Positions 1 through 8,304 of a stretch of DNA of 49,568 nucleotides are shown one piece after another. Each line of letters starts with the position of its first letter. Within the stretch, counting starts at the first letter, position 1. The stretch comes from Acidobacteriota bacterium (lineage in GTDB: Bacteria; Acidobacteriota; Thermoanaerobaculia; UBA5066), in contig RHKY01000038.1 of NCBI GenBank assembly GCA_008363385.1, positions 1 through 49,568 of the forward strand. Direction: 5' to 3'. The notes under the pieces were generated by a model. The model searched no databases. It saw nothing but the letters and a program-made list of their open reading frames with translations, and had not been told where the DNA came from. Position numbers and translations under genes: made by a program.

Positions 1-51
1 CGAGACGCCCTACGACTAGCGGGGCGGCGCGGGGCGAGGGGGCCCGTCGAG

Positions 52-531
52 ATGGAACCTCCCCGGATCTACGACTTCAGGAACCTCCACTACCGGGGCG
101 AGGGCGGCGTCCTGATCCCGCTCCTCCAGCAGGTCCAGACCGAGGACGGCTACGTCTCCCGGGAGCGGATCGAGGAGATCCACCGGAAGACCGGGGTGCC
201 GCTGTCGCAGGTCTTCGGGGTGGCCACCTTCTACGCGCAGTTCCGGCTGCGCCCCGTGGGGCGCCACGTCGTCAAGGTCTGCCACGGCACGGCCTGCCAC
301 GTCGCGAACGCCAACGCGATCTCGGGGGGCCTGAAGGACCTCCTGAAGGTCGGGGAAGGGGAGACGACCCCGGACCGGCTCTTCACCCTGGAGACGGTCT
401 CCTGCCTGGGCTGCTGCAGCCTGGCTCCGGTGATCATGGTGGACAAGGACACCCACGGGAACCTGAAGCCGACGGACCTCCGGAAGGTCCTGAAGCCCTA
501 CCGCGAGGCGAAGGCGGAGGCCGGCTCGTGA
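52..531 (+). CDS. nuoE: NuoE-like [2Fe-2S] subunit of NADH-linked complex
   Basis: A 159-residue thioredoxin-like ferredoxin of the NuoE/HydC/HndA family. It carries one [2Fe-2S] cluster and forms the NADH-side module with the NuoF-like subunit encoded next. The four cluster ligands are visible: Cys77 and Cys82 (CHGTAC, C-x4-C), then Cys118 and Cys122 (CLGCC, C-x3-C). The N-terminal helical region (about 1-70) and the total length are normal for the family. The start is ATG at 52, with only a weak ribosome site. The 3' end overlaps the nuoF-like start by four bases (GTGA), so the two are translationally coupled. Six further complex I subunits are absent, so this is a soluble HydC/BfuC-type subunit rather than part of respiratory complex I. 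The cytoplasmic location is inferred. Confidence 0.93.
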   Translation: MEPPRIYDFRNLHYRGEGGVLIPLLQQVQTEDGYVSRERIEEIHRKTGVPLSQVFGVATFYAQFRLRPVGRHVVKVCHGTACHVANANAISGGLKDLLKVGEGETTPDRLFTLETVSCLGCCSLAPVIMVDKDTHGNLKPTDLRKVLKPYREAKAEAGS

Positions 532-2291
532 GGGTCCTCGTCGGGTTCGGCACCTGTGGCGTCGCGGCGGGCGCCGGGGCGACGTACGAGGCCCTCCTGG
601 CGAAGGCTTCGCCTCCGGACGGAGGCCTCAGGGTGGAGAAGACGGGCTGCGCGGGCATGTGCTACCGCGAGCCGCTGGTGGAGCTGCGCGAGGAGGGGGG
701 GCGCCGCTTCCAGTACGGTCCGGTCACGCCGGACCGGGTCGACCGGCTCCTGGCGGAGCACGTCGGGAACGGCCGGCCCGTCGAGGAGTGGCTGGTCTGG
801 GCGAGCGACGGCCGGGGCCAGGAGAGCTCCTTCCTCGACCGCCAGGAGCGGATCGTCCTCCGCAACTGCGGCGTGATCGACCCGGAGCGGATCGAGGAGT
901 ACCTGGAGCGGGACGGCTACGAGGCCCTGAAGGGCGTCCTCGAGAAGAACGACCCCGAGGGGCTCGTCCAGGAGGTCACCGAGTCCGGCCTGAGGGGGCG
1001 CGGCGGCGCGGGCTTCGTCACCGGCCTGAAGTGGCGCTTCACGCGGCTGGCCCCGGGGACGCAGAAGTACGTCGTCTGCAACGCCGACGAGGGCGACCCG
1101 GGGGCCTTCATGGACCGGTCGGTCCTGGAGAGCGACCCCCACTCGGTCCTGGAGGGGATGGCCATCGCCGCGCACGCCATCGGCGCCACCCGGGGCTACG
1201 TCTACGTGCGGGCCGAGTACCCGCTGGCGGTCGAGCGGCTGACGATCGCCATCGCCCAGGCCGAGGAGCGGGGCTTCCTCGGGGACGACGTCCTCGGCAA
1301 GGGCTTCGAGTTCCACGTCAAGCTGAAGGAGGGGGCGGGCGCCTTCGTCTGCGGCGAGGAGACCGCGCTCATCGCCTCGATCGAGGGGCGGCGCGGCATG
1401 CCGCGGACGCGGCCGCCGTTCCCGGCGGTGAAGGGCCTCTGGGACTGCCCGACCTGCATCAACAACGTCGAGACGTTCGCCAACGTCCCCTGGATCGTCC
1501 GGCACGGCGCGAAGGCCTTCGCCGCCCACGGGACCGCCAACAGCAAGGGGACGAAGGTCTTCGCCATGGCCGGGAAGGTGAGGCGGGGCGGGCTCGTGGA
1601 GGTCCCGATGGGGATCACGATCGGCGAGATCGTGAACGACGTCTGCGGGGGGATCCGGGACGGCCGGAAGTTCAAGGCCGTCCAGATGGGCGGCCCCTCG
1701 GGGGGCTGCATCCCCGCCGAGCTGGAGCACACCCTCATCGACTACGAGTCGATCAACAAGACGGGCGCGATCATGGGCTCCGGCGGGCTCGTCGTCCTCG
1801 ACGAGACCACCTGCATGGTGGACGTCGCCCGCTTCTTCCTGGAGTTCACGCAGCGCGAGTCGTGCGGGAAGTGCACGTTCTGCCGGGTCGGGACGAAGAG
1901 GATGCTGGAGGTCCTCCGGCGGATCACGGAGGGGAAGGGCGAGGAGGAGGACCTCCCGAAGCTGGAGACGCTGGCGGGCCTCGTGAGGAGCAACTCGCTC
2001 TGCGGCCTCGGCCAGACCGCCCCGAACCCCGTCCTGACCACGCTGAAGTACTTCCGCGCCGAGTACGAGGCGCACATCGTGAACCGGAGGTGCCCGGCCC
2101 ACCACTGCCAGGCCCTCCTGACGTACACGATCAACGAGAGGTGCAACGGCTGCGGGGTCTGCGGGAAGGCCTGCTCGGCCGGGGCCATCAGCGGCGAGAA
2201 GCGGAAGCCCCACGTGATCGACCACGCCAGGTGCGTCCGCTGCGACGAGTGCTACCGAGCCTGCCGCTTCGACGCGGTGACGAGGGTGTAG
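528..2291 (+). CDS. nuoF: NuoF/HydB/HndC-like NADH-binding flavoprotein with extra ferredoxin domains
   Basis: A 587-residue flavin subunit that would exchange electrons between NADH, FMN and Fe-S clusters. Domain order: an N-terminal thioredoxin-like [2Fe-2S] domain (about 1-90; GTCG near 9, Cys41 and Cys45); the NADH/FMN domain with a GRGGAG loop near 156 and CNADEGDPGAF near 184; an SLBB region; a [4Fe-4S] site with SCGKCTFC near 445 and a further Cys near 491; and a C-terminal pair of ferredoxin motifs, CNGCGVCGKAC near 539 and CVRCDECYRAC near 569. Complex I NuoF lacks both end domains, whereas HydB of bifurcating hydrogenases and BfuB proteins have them. The start is GTG at 528 inside the nuoE stop. 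The next gene begins two bases after this stop, so the three form one operon. Confidence 0.94.
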   Translation: MRVLVGFGTCGVAAGAGATYEALLAKASPPDGGLRVEKTGCAGMCYREPLVELREEGGRRFQYGPVTPDRVDRLLAEHVGNGRPVEEWLVWASDGRGQESSFLDRQERIVLRNCGVIDPERIEEYLERDGYEALKGVLEKNDPEGLVQEVTESGLRGRGGAGFVTGLKWRFTRLAPGTQKYVVCNADEGDPGAFMDRSVLESDPHSVLEGMAIAAHAIGATRGYVYVRAEYPLAVERLTIAIAQAEERGFLGDDVLGKGFEFHVKLKEGAGAFVCGEETALIASIEGRRGMPRTRPPFPAVKGLWDCPTCINNVETFANVPWIVRHGAKAFAAHGTANSKGTKVFAMAGKVRRGGLVEVPMGITIGEIVNDVCGGIRDGRKFKAVQMGGPSGGCIPAELEHTLIDYESINKTGAIMGSGGLVVLDETTCMVDVARFFLEFTQRESCGKCTFCRVGTKRMLEVLRRITEGKGEEEDLPKLETLAGLVRSNSLCGLGQTAPNPVLTTLKYFRAEYEAHIVNRRCPAHHCQALLTYTINERCNGCGVCGKACSAGAISGEKRKPHVIDHARCVRCDECYRACRFDAVTRV

Positions 2292-2293
2292 CC

Positions 2294-5200
2294 ATGCCGC
2301 TCGTCAAGCTCCAGATCGACGGGAAGCGGGTCGTCGCCGACGGCCGGATGACGATCCTGGAGGTCGCCCGCGAGAACGGCGTCGCCTCCATCCCGACCCT
2401 CTGCCACGACCCTCGGCTCGAGCCGTTCGCCTCCTGCTTCCTCTGCGTCGTGAAGGTGAAGGGGGCGCGCACGCTCGTCCCGGCCTGCTCCACGCGGGTC
2501 TCGGCCGGGATGGTCGTGGAGACGTCGAACCCCGAGATCCGGCGGTCGCGGAAGGCGGCGTTGGAGCTCCTGCTCTCCGACCACTACGCCGACTGCGTGG
2601 GCCCGTGCCAGCTGGCCTGCCCCGCCGGGATCGACATCCAGGGCTACGTCGCCCTGGCCGCCCTCGGCCGGCACCGCGAGGCCATCGCCCTCATCAAGGA
2701 GCGGAACCCCCTCCCGGCCGTCTGCGGGCGCGTCTGCACGCGCCCGTGCGAGGTCGTGGGGTGCCGCCGGAACCTCCTGGACGAGCCGGTGGGCGTCGAC
2801 TACATCAAGCGCTACCTCTCCGACCTCGACCTGGGCGACAAGGAGCCCTGGCGGCCGGAGGTGGCCCCGCGCAACGGGAGGAAGGTCGCGGTCGTGGGCG
2901 CCGGGCCGGCGGGGCTGTCGTGCGCCTACTACCTCGCCGTCCGCGGCTACCAGGTCTCGATCCTCGAGGCCCAGCCCGAGGCGGGGGGGATGCTCCGCTA
3001 CGGGATCCCGGAGTACCGGCTGCCCAAGGACGTCCTCGACCTGGAGGTCAGCCAGATCCTCGACCTCGGCGTCGAGCTCTCGACGAACGTCCAGCTCGGG
3101 CGCGACTTCACGGTGACGAGCCTGAAGCAGGGGGGCTACGACGCGATCTTCCTCGGGCTGGGGGCGTGGGAGAGCACCCGGATGCGCGTCCAGGACGAGG
3201 ACGCCCCGGGGGTGCTCGCGGGGATCGACTTCCTCCGGCAGTTCGGCCTGAAGCGAAAGATCGAGATCCACGGGCGCGTGGTCGTCGTCGGCGGCGGGAA
3301 CACCGCGATCGACTGCGCGAGGACGGCCCTGCGCCTGGGCGTCTCCGAGGTGCGGGTCCTCTACCGGCGGACGCGGGAGGAGATGCCCGCCAACGACGTC
3401 GAGATCGAGGAGGCCGAGCGAGAGGGGGTCCGGATCGACTACCTGGCCGCGCCGGTGAAGGTCCTGCGCGGGGCAAAGGGACGGGTCGCGGGCCTGGAGT
3501 GCATCCGGATGGAGCTGGGGGAGCCCGACCTGAGCGGCCGGAGGAGCCCGAAGCCCCTCCGCGGGTCGGAGTTCCGCCTCGACTGCGACTTCGTCCTGGC
3601 CGCCATCGGGCAGGGGACGCGCGTCAAGGAGCTCCTCGACGGCCGCGTCCCCAACTTCCTCCCCCTCGGCGAGTCGCTGGGCCTGACCCGGTGGCAGACC
3701 CTGGAGGTGAACGAGCGGACGTTCGAGACGACGGTCGACGGGGTCTTCTCCGGGGGCGACGTCGTCACCGGCGCGGCCACCGCCATCGAGGCGATCGCGG
3801 CCGGGAGGAAGGCCGCCCACGCCATCGACCGGTACGTTGTGACGGGACGGGCCGAGCCCGAGCCCGTCGAGGTCTACAGCCGGAGGGACGCGTACCGCGT
3901 CATCCGGGCCGACGACCTCCCCCCGGGATCGTCCGAGGCGCGGCGGAGGATGCCCGCTCTCCCGGCCGCCGAGCGGGTCCACGGGTTCGCGGAGGTGGAG
4001 ACGGGCTACACGGACGAGGACCTCCGCCGGGAGACGACGCGGTGCCTGGAGTGCGGGTGCAGCGCCTTCTTCACGTGCGACCTCCGCCGGTACGCCACCG
4101 AGTACGGGGCCGACGTCACGGCGTTCAAGGGGGCGGCGGTCGAGCACGAGGTCGACCGGCGCCACCCGCTGATCCTCCTCGACCCCAACAAGTGCATCCT
4201 CTGCGGCCGCTGCGTGAGGATCTGCAGCGAGCTGGTCGGCGTCGCCGCCTACGGCTTCGCGGGCCGCGGCTTCGACACGGTCGTCTCCCCGCCGATGGGC
4301 GACTCGCTCCTCCACACCGAGTGCGTCAGCTGCGGGCTCTGCGTCGACACGTGCCCCACCGGCGCCATCGCCGAGAGGCTCCCGCTGGCCAAGCCGGGCC
4401 CCTGGAGGACCGCCCGGGTGGAGTCGGTCTGCGGCTCCTGCAGCGCCGGGTGCCGGCTGTCGTACGAGGTCTCCGGCTCGATCCTCGTCCGGGCCTCGCG
4501 CTCCGGCGGGGACGGCGCCTCCGGCGGCAACCCCTGCCGGAAGGGGCGCTTCGGCCACGCCCTCGTCCAGTCGAAGGACCGCCTCCGCTCGCCCCTCCTC
4601 CGCGTCGGGCGCGAGATGCAGGAGGCGGGGCTCGCCGAGGCCCTGCGCTACGCCGGGATGCGCCTGAAGGAGCTGACCCGGCGCTACTCGGGCGACCAGG
4701 TGGCGGTCTTCGTCTCGCCGCGGCTGACGAACGAGGAGGTCTACCTCGCGCAGAAGCTGGCCCGGCTGGCCTTGAGGACGCACAACGTCACCTCCTTCTC
4801 CCGGCTCGTCAACCGGGAGACCTCGGCCCCCGAGGTGGCGTCCACCGCCTCGTACGCGGACGTCCTGGACGCCCAGGCGCTCGTCGTCGTCGGCGCGGCG
4901 CTCGACGAGGAGGCCTTCGCGGTCGAGGTCGCCTGCAAGCAGGCGCTCCGCAAGGGCGCCCGCCTCGTCTACGTCGGCCCCGAGGAGAACCGGACCTCCC
5001 GTTTCGCCGAGGTGCATCTCCGCTGCCGGCCGGGCGCGCAGGCCCACGCCGTCCTCGGGCTCCTGAAGGAGTACGCGGACCTCGTCCCGGGGGCCCTCGA
5101 CGGCCGTCCCGACCTGGCCCGCTCGGTCGCCGGCCTCGCCGGGGAGAGGCTGGAGGAGCTCACCGGCGTGCCCCTCGGCGCCTCGCGCGAGGCGGCCTCG

Positions 5201-6058
5201 ATCCTGGCCCGGTCGATCCTGAAGGTGATGGTGCTCGGCAAGGACCACCGCGGTCAGCGGACGGCCGGCGACGAGCGGCTCTTCGCGGCGGCGGCCGGGG
5301 CGACCGGCTGCTCGGTCCTGGCGCTCCACGAGAAGGCGAACGCCCAGGGGCTCCTCGACATGGGCGCCGACCCGGGCTGGCTCCCCGGGTACGTCGAACC
5401 GTCGGGCGGAGCGGCGCTGGAGCGGATGGAGAAGGAGCTGGGGGCCGTCCTCTCGGACCTCCCCGCCCACGGCGCGGACGTGGCCCGGCTCCTGCGCGAG
5501 AAGAAGGTGCGCGTCGCGATCGTCCTCGGCGAGGACCCGATCGGCGCCCCGGGATTCCCGCGGGACCTCTCGGAGGGGCTCCTGGCAGCCGACTTCCTCC
5601 TGGTGGGCGACGCCTTCCTGACCTCCACGGCGGCCAGCTCCACCGTCGCCCTCCCGCTGTCGTTGACGGCGGAGACGAGCGGGACGATGACGAACGCCGA
5701 GCGCCGCGTCCAGCGGCTGGCGCGCGCGGTGCCTCCCGCGGGCGGGATGGAGACCTGGGAGGTCCTCTGCCGGCTCGCCGCGCTCCTGGGCTACCGGTTC
5801 AAGATGAACTACAGGTCCGTCGAGGACGTGACGGCCGAGATCCGCCGGGTCGTGCCGCTCTGGGCCGGCCTCGATCTCTCGGATCCGTCGGGGCCGATAC
5901 GGGGAGCGGGCGGCCCGGGCCCGGCCGCCGCGCCGGAGTGGCCCGGGGAGGCCGTCGCGCCGGTCCCGACGCTCGCGCTGGAAACCGTGGAAGCCCGGTT
6001 CGCGGAGTGGTTCGACGGGCTGGTCGGGAAGGCCCGGAGGGAGCTGCGCCCGGCGTAG
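2294..6058 (+). CDS. NuoG-like / GltD-like / molybdopterin-type fusion oxidoreductase subunit
   Basis: A 1254-residue multidomain protein, the probable catalytic subunit of the complex. Residues 1-95 form a NuoG/HydA-like [2Fe-2S] domain (Cys37, 48, 51, 65). Residues about 100-560 resemble GltD/NfnB, with an N-terminal Cys-rich cluster region (CVGPCQLACPAG near 101), an FAD Rossmann motif (GAGPAG near 200), a second dinucleotide motif (GGGNTA near 331) and a GDVVTGAATAIEA segment near 486. Two [4Fe-4S] ferredoxin motifs follow near 633 and 677. Residues from about 709 are molybdopterin-oxidoreductase-like, with a [4Fe-4S] motif (Cys713, 716, 720, 748). The residues aligned to the formate dehydrogenase Sec/Cys and His look like Val839 and Asn840, and no C-terminal MopB-binding domain is evident, so molybdenum catalysis is doubtful. 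A likely role is NAD(P)H-ferredoxin electron transfer or bifurcation; the substrate is unknown. SfrA/SfrB-like enzymes are the alternative. Confidence 0.85.
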   Translation: MPLVKLQIDGKRVVADGRMTILEVARENGVASIPTLCHDPRLEPFASCFLCVVKVKGARTLVPACSTRVSAGMVVETSNPEIRRSRKAALELLLSDHYADCVGPCQLACPAGIDIQGYVALAALGRHREAIALIKERNPLPAVCGRVCTRPCEVVGCRRNLLDEPVGVDYIKRYLSDLDLGDKEPWRPEVAPRNGRKVAVVGAGPAGLSCAYYLAVRGYQVSILEAQPEAGGMLRYGIPEYRLPKDVLDLEVSQILDLGVELSTNVQLGRDFTVTSLKQGGYDAIFLGLGAWESTRMRVQDEDAPGVLAGIDFLRQFGLKRKIEIHGRVVVVGGGNTAIDCARTALRLGVSEVRVLYRRTREEMPANDVEIEEAEREGVRIDYLAAPVKVLRGAKGRVAGLECIRMELGEPDLSGRRSPKPLRGSEFRLDCDFVLAAIGQGTRVKELLDGRVPNFLPLGESLGLTRWQTLEVNERTFETTVDGVFSGGDVVTGAATAIEAIAAGRKAAHAIDRYVVTGRAEPEPVEVYSRRDAYRVIRADDLPPGSSEARRRMPALPAAERVHGFAEVETGYTDEDLRRETTRCLECGCSAFFTCDLRRYATEYGADVTAFKGAAVEHEVDRRHPLILLDPNKCILCGRCVRICSELVGVAAYGFAGRGFDTVVSPPMGDSLLHTECVSCGLCVDTCPTGAIAERLPLAKPGPWRTARVESVCGSCSAGCRLSYEVSGSILVRASRSGGDGASGGNPCRKGRFGHALVQSKDRLRSPLLRVGREMQEAGLAEALRYAGMRLKELTRRYSGDQVAVFVSPRLTNEEVYLAQKLARLALRTHNVTSFSRLVNRETSAPEVASTASYADVLDAQALVVVGAALDEEAFAVEVACKQALRKGARLVYVGPEENRTSRFAEVHLRCRPGAQAHAVLGLLKEYADLVPGALDGRPDLARSVAGLAGERLEELTGVPLGASREAASILARSILKVMVLGKDHRGQRTAGDERLFAAAAGATGCSVLALHEKANAQGLLDMGADPGWLPGYVEPSGGAALERMEKELGAVLSDLPAHGADVARLLREKKVRVAIVLGEDPIGAPGFPRDLSEGLLAADFLLVGDAFLTSTAASSTVALPLSLTAETSGTMTNAERRVQRLARAVPPAGGMETWEVLCRLAALLGYRFKMNYRSVEDVTAEIRRVVPLWAGLDLSDPSGPIRGAGGPGPAAAPEWPGEAVAPVPTLALETVEARFAEWFDGLVGKARRELRPA

Positions 6059-6088
6059 CGGCCACGCGGCCCGGGACGTCCCGCCGGG

Positions 6089-6895
6089 CTACGCCCCCAG
6101 GGCGGCTCCGAGGACGACCATCAGGAGGAAGCCGCCGAGGAGGCCGAACGTGGCCTCCAGCTCGTGGCCGTTGCGGTGCGTCTCCGGGACGACCTCGTGG
6201 CTGACGACGAAGAGCATCGCCCCGGCCGCGAAGCCGAGGCTCCACGGGAGGACCGAGGCCGACAGGCTGACTGCCGCCGCGCCGGCGAGGCCGCCCACGG
6301 TCTCGACGAAGCCGGTCCCGAACGAGACGAGGACCGACGTGGAGGGCCGGTAGCCAGCCGCCAGGAGGCCGAGGGCGACGACGAAGCCCTCGGGGAGGTT
6401 CTGGAGGAGGATCGCCAGCGTCAGCTCCAGGCCGTTGGCGACGTCGCCGCCGCCGAACCCGACGCCGACGGAGAGCCCCTCGGGGAAGTTGTGGAGCGTG
6501 ATGGCGATGACGAAGAGCCAGGTCCGCCGGAGCCGGACCGAGGCCGGCCCGTCCGGGCCCGTGACGAAGTGCTCGTGGGGCGATCTCCTGTGGAGGAAGA
6601 GGATCGTCCCGGCGCCGGCGAGCGCGCTCGCCGCCACCGCCAGGGCGCCCAGGACCGGCCGCCCGAATCGCGCGGCGCCCGCCTCGACCCCCGGGGCGAC
6701 GAGGGAGAAGGTCGTGGCGGCCAGCATGATCCCCGCCGCCACGCTCTGCAGGACGTCCTGCGCCCGCAGGGAGACGCGCCGGAACGCGAGGACCGGCAGC
6801 GCCCCCGCCCCGGTGCCGAGGCTCGCGGCCACGCTGGCCAGGAGCCCCAGGACGAAGACGGGGAGTCCGGCGAGGTGCTGCGAGAGGGCGGTCAC
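6089..6895 (-). CDS. ZIP-family divalent metal transporter
   Basis: A 268-residue inner-membrane protein of the ZIP family (ZupT-like), expected to import zinc or other divalent metals. About eight hydrophobic segments are visible. The two signature metal-site helices are present: HNFPEG in transmembrane helix 4 and, in helix 5, a QNLPEG motif where many ZIPs have HNIPEG. A HEVVPE motif lies near the C-terminus. The region between helices 3 and 4 carries a short charged segment with RRSPHEH, which resembles the variable His loop. The start is GTG at 6895, overlapping the stop of the exported protein gene upstream (6892-8304) by four bases, so it is translationally coupled to it and probably shares its promoter with corA. 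Which metal is carried cannot be read from the sequence. Confidence 0.9.
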   Translation of the reverse strand: MTALSQHLAGLPVFVLGLLASVAASLGTGAGALPVLAFRRVSLRAQDVLQSVAAGIMLAATTFSLVAPGVEAGAARFGRPVLGALAVAASALAGAGTILFLHRRSPHEHFVTGPDGPASVRLRRTWLFVIAITLHNFPEGLSVGVGFGGGDVANGLELTLAILLQNLPEGFVVALGLLAAGYRPSTSVLVSFGTGFVETVGGLAGAAAVSLSASVLPWSLGFAAGAMLFVVSHEVVPETHRNGHELEATFGLLGGFLLMVVLGAALGA

Positions 6896-8304
6896 GGCCC
6901 GGGGCTCCGTCCCGTCGCGCCGGGCGCCGGGACGACGACGCAGGTCGTCTCCCCTTCGGTCACGACGCCCGCGTCCCGCAGCTCGAGCACGAGGCCCGGC
7001 GCCTCCACGGTGAGCGTCCCGTTCGCCCGGCCGACCCGGGGCGGGCCCGCCAGGCCCGGGACCGTCAGCCTCCGGATCCCGTCCCGGAGGGGATGCCGGC
7101 CGGCGGGAGCCGTCAGCGCGACCGTCCCGGCGAAGGAGCCGCGCGAGAAGGCGGGGTTTCTCACCTCGACCCGGCCGCCCTCGGCAGAGAGCGTCAGGGA
7201 GCTCGCGTGGACGACCTCGCCCCCGTCGAGGACGAGGAGGTTCACGGCGTCGAACCGCTCGAGCCGGAACGGCGCCGCGCCCTCGGCCGCCTCGAGGACG
7301 AGGCGCGCCCCGGGCCGCGAGAGGACCTCCTCGCGCAGGCGGAGCCTCCGGCTCGCGAGCGCCTCGACGTCCGCGGAGGCCCGTTCCCGGATCCGCTCCT
7401 CGTCCCCGGGGGCGAAGGCGGCCGGCCGGGCTCCTCGGCGGGCGAGGGCCGGCGCGAGGAAGGAGACGAGGTCCCGGGCCGGCTCGGCGTCCGAGCGGAC
7501 TTTCCAGCCGGGCTCGAGCCGGTCGAGGAGGAACGAGAGCGCCGCCCCGGTGTCGTAGAAGCGCCACCGGACGGCCTCGGCGGACCGCCCCTGCCTGAGC
7601 CGCGCCGCGGTCTCTTCCGGGCCCTGCCCGGCGGCGCGCCGGGCGACCGCGTTGGCCGTCCCTTCCATCGCCTCCAGCGCCGTCTCCCAGGCGCGGACCT
7701 CGTCGGCCAGCCGGCGGACCCTGTCGCCCCGGATCGCCAGCGCCAGCGCCGCCCAGCCGGCCGCCTCCTCGTCGCCGCCGGCCTCGATCGCCCGGGCGAG
7801 AGCTTCGTCCTCGCCGAGAAGGCCGCGCAGGTTCTCCGCGTCGGCGAGAGGGTAGACGTACCGTGCCATCTCGTCGGGGCGGATCGAGGGGTGCCGTGCC
7901 AGCCAGAAGACGTGGAAGACCTCCTCGACGACGGCCAGGAGGACGTCCTCGAGGCTCTGGGACGGTGTCGCGACGACGGTGGCCGTCCTCACGCCGCCGA
8001 TCTCCCGCGTGGAGTTCGTGACGACTCCGGGGTGCCGGCCGGGCGCCGAGAGGACCCCCGGCCTCCCGGGAACCGGGGAGAACCCGGCCGGCGGCGCCGG
8101 GTGGCGGAAGAGGTACGTCCGCTCCCCGTCGAAGACGGCGAGGGGAAGGGCCGCGGGGTCGAAGCCGGGCCAGAGCCCCTTCGTGCCCGCCTCGTCCAGC
8201 GCGTGGACGAGGGCGAAGACGCCGGCGCCGGGTGCCGGCGTCGGCTCGGCCCCGGCCGGGGCGGCCGGCGCGAGGGCGAGGAGGAGGGCGGCGATCAGAG
8301 CCAT
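6892..8304 (-). CDS. Exported protein of unknown function
   Basis: A 470-residue protein that I do not recognise. It begins with a signal peptide (hydrophobic stretch about residues 2-18, then Ala-rich cleavage region), so it should be periplasmic or outer-membrane associated. A segment VVEEVFHVFWLARH and a later stretch rich in Arg and Glu predict a helical middle; the C-terminal 120 residues look like beta-rich sandwich sequence. An EExxH pattern is present but there is no true HExxH, so I do not call a metalloprotease. The ATG at 8304 lies within the last 10 bases of corA, and its own stop overlaps the ZIP gene start. Sitting between two metal-ion transporter genes suggests an envelope role linked to metal supply, but this is only context. 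Confidence 0.75.
   Translation of the reverse strand: MALIAALLLALAPAAPAGAEPTPAPGAGVFALVHALDEAGTKGLWPGFDPAALPLAVFDGERTYLFRHPAPPAGFSPVPGRPGVLSAPGRHPGVVTNSTREIGGVRTATVVATPSQSLEDVLLAVVEEVFHVFWLARHPSIRPDEMARYVYPLADAENLRGLLGEDEALARAIEAGGDEEAAGWAALALAIRGDRVRRLADEVRAWETALEAMEGTANAVARRAAGQGPEETAARLRQGRSAEAVRWRFYDTGAALSFLLDRLEPGWKVRSDAEPARDLVSFLAPALARRGARPAAFAPGDEERIRERASADVEALASRRLRLREEVLSRPGARLVLEAAEGAAPFRLERFDAVNLLVLDGGEVVHASSLTLSAEGGRVEVRNPAFSRGSFAGTVALTAPAGRHPLRDGIRRLTVPGLAGPPRVGRANGTLTVEAPGLVLELRDAGVVTEGETTCVVVPAPGATGRSPGP

Noticed and set aside
1-51. Possible 3' end of an upstream gene (in-frame TAG at 17-19)
   Set aside because: Only five codons are visible, with no way to tell coding from chance.
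2252-5470. 1072-codon open frame on the minus strand opposite the fusion oxidoreductase
   Set aside because: A GC-rich shadow frame: Arg/Gly/Asp-rich, no conserved motifs, while the plus strand shows complete cofactor motifs.
6892-8304. Exported protein as a zinc metalloprotease
   Set aside because: There is an EExxH stretch, but no HExxH or third metal ligand that could be identified.
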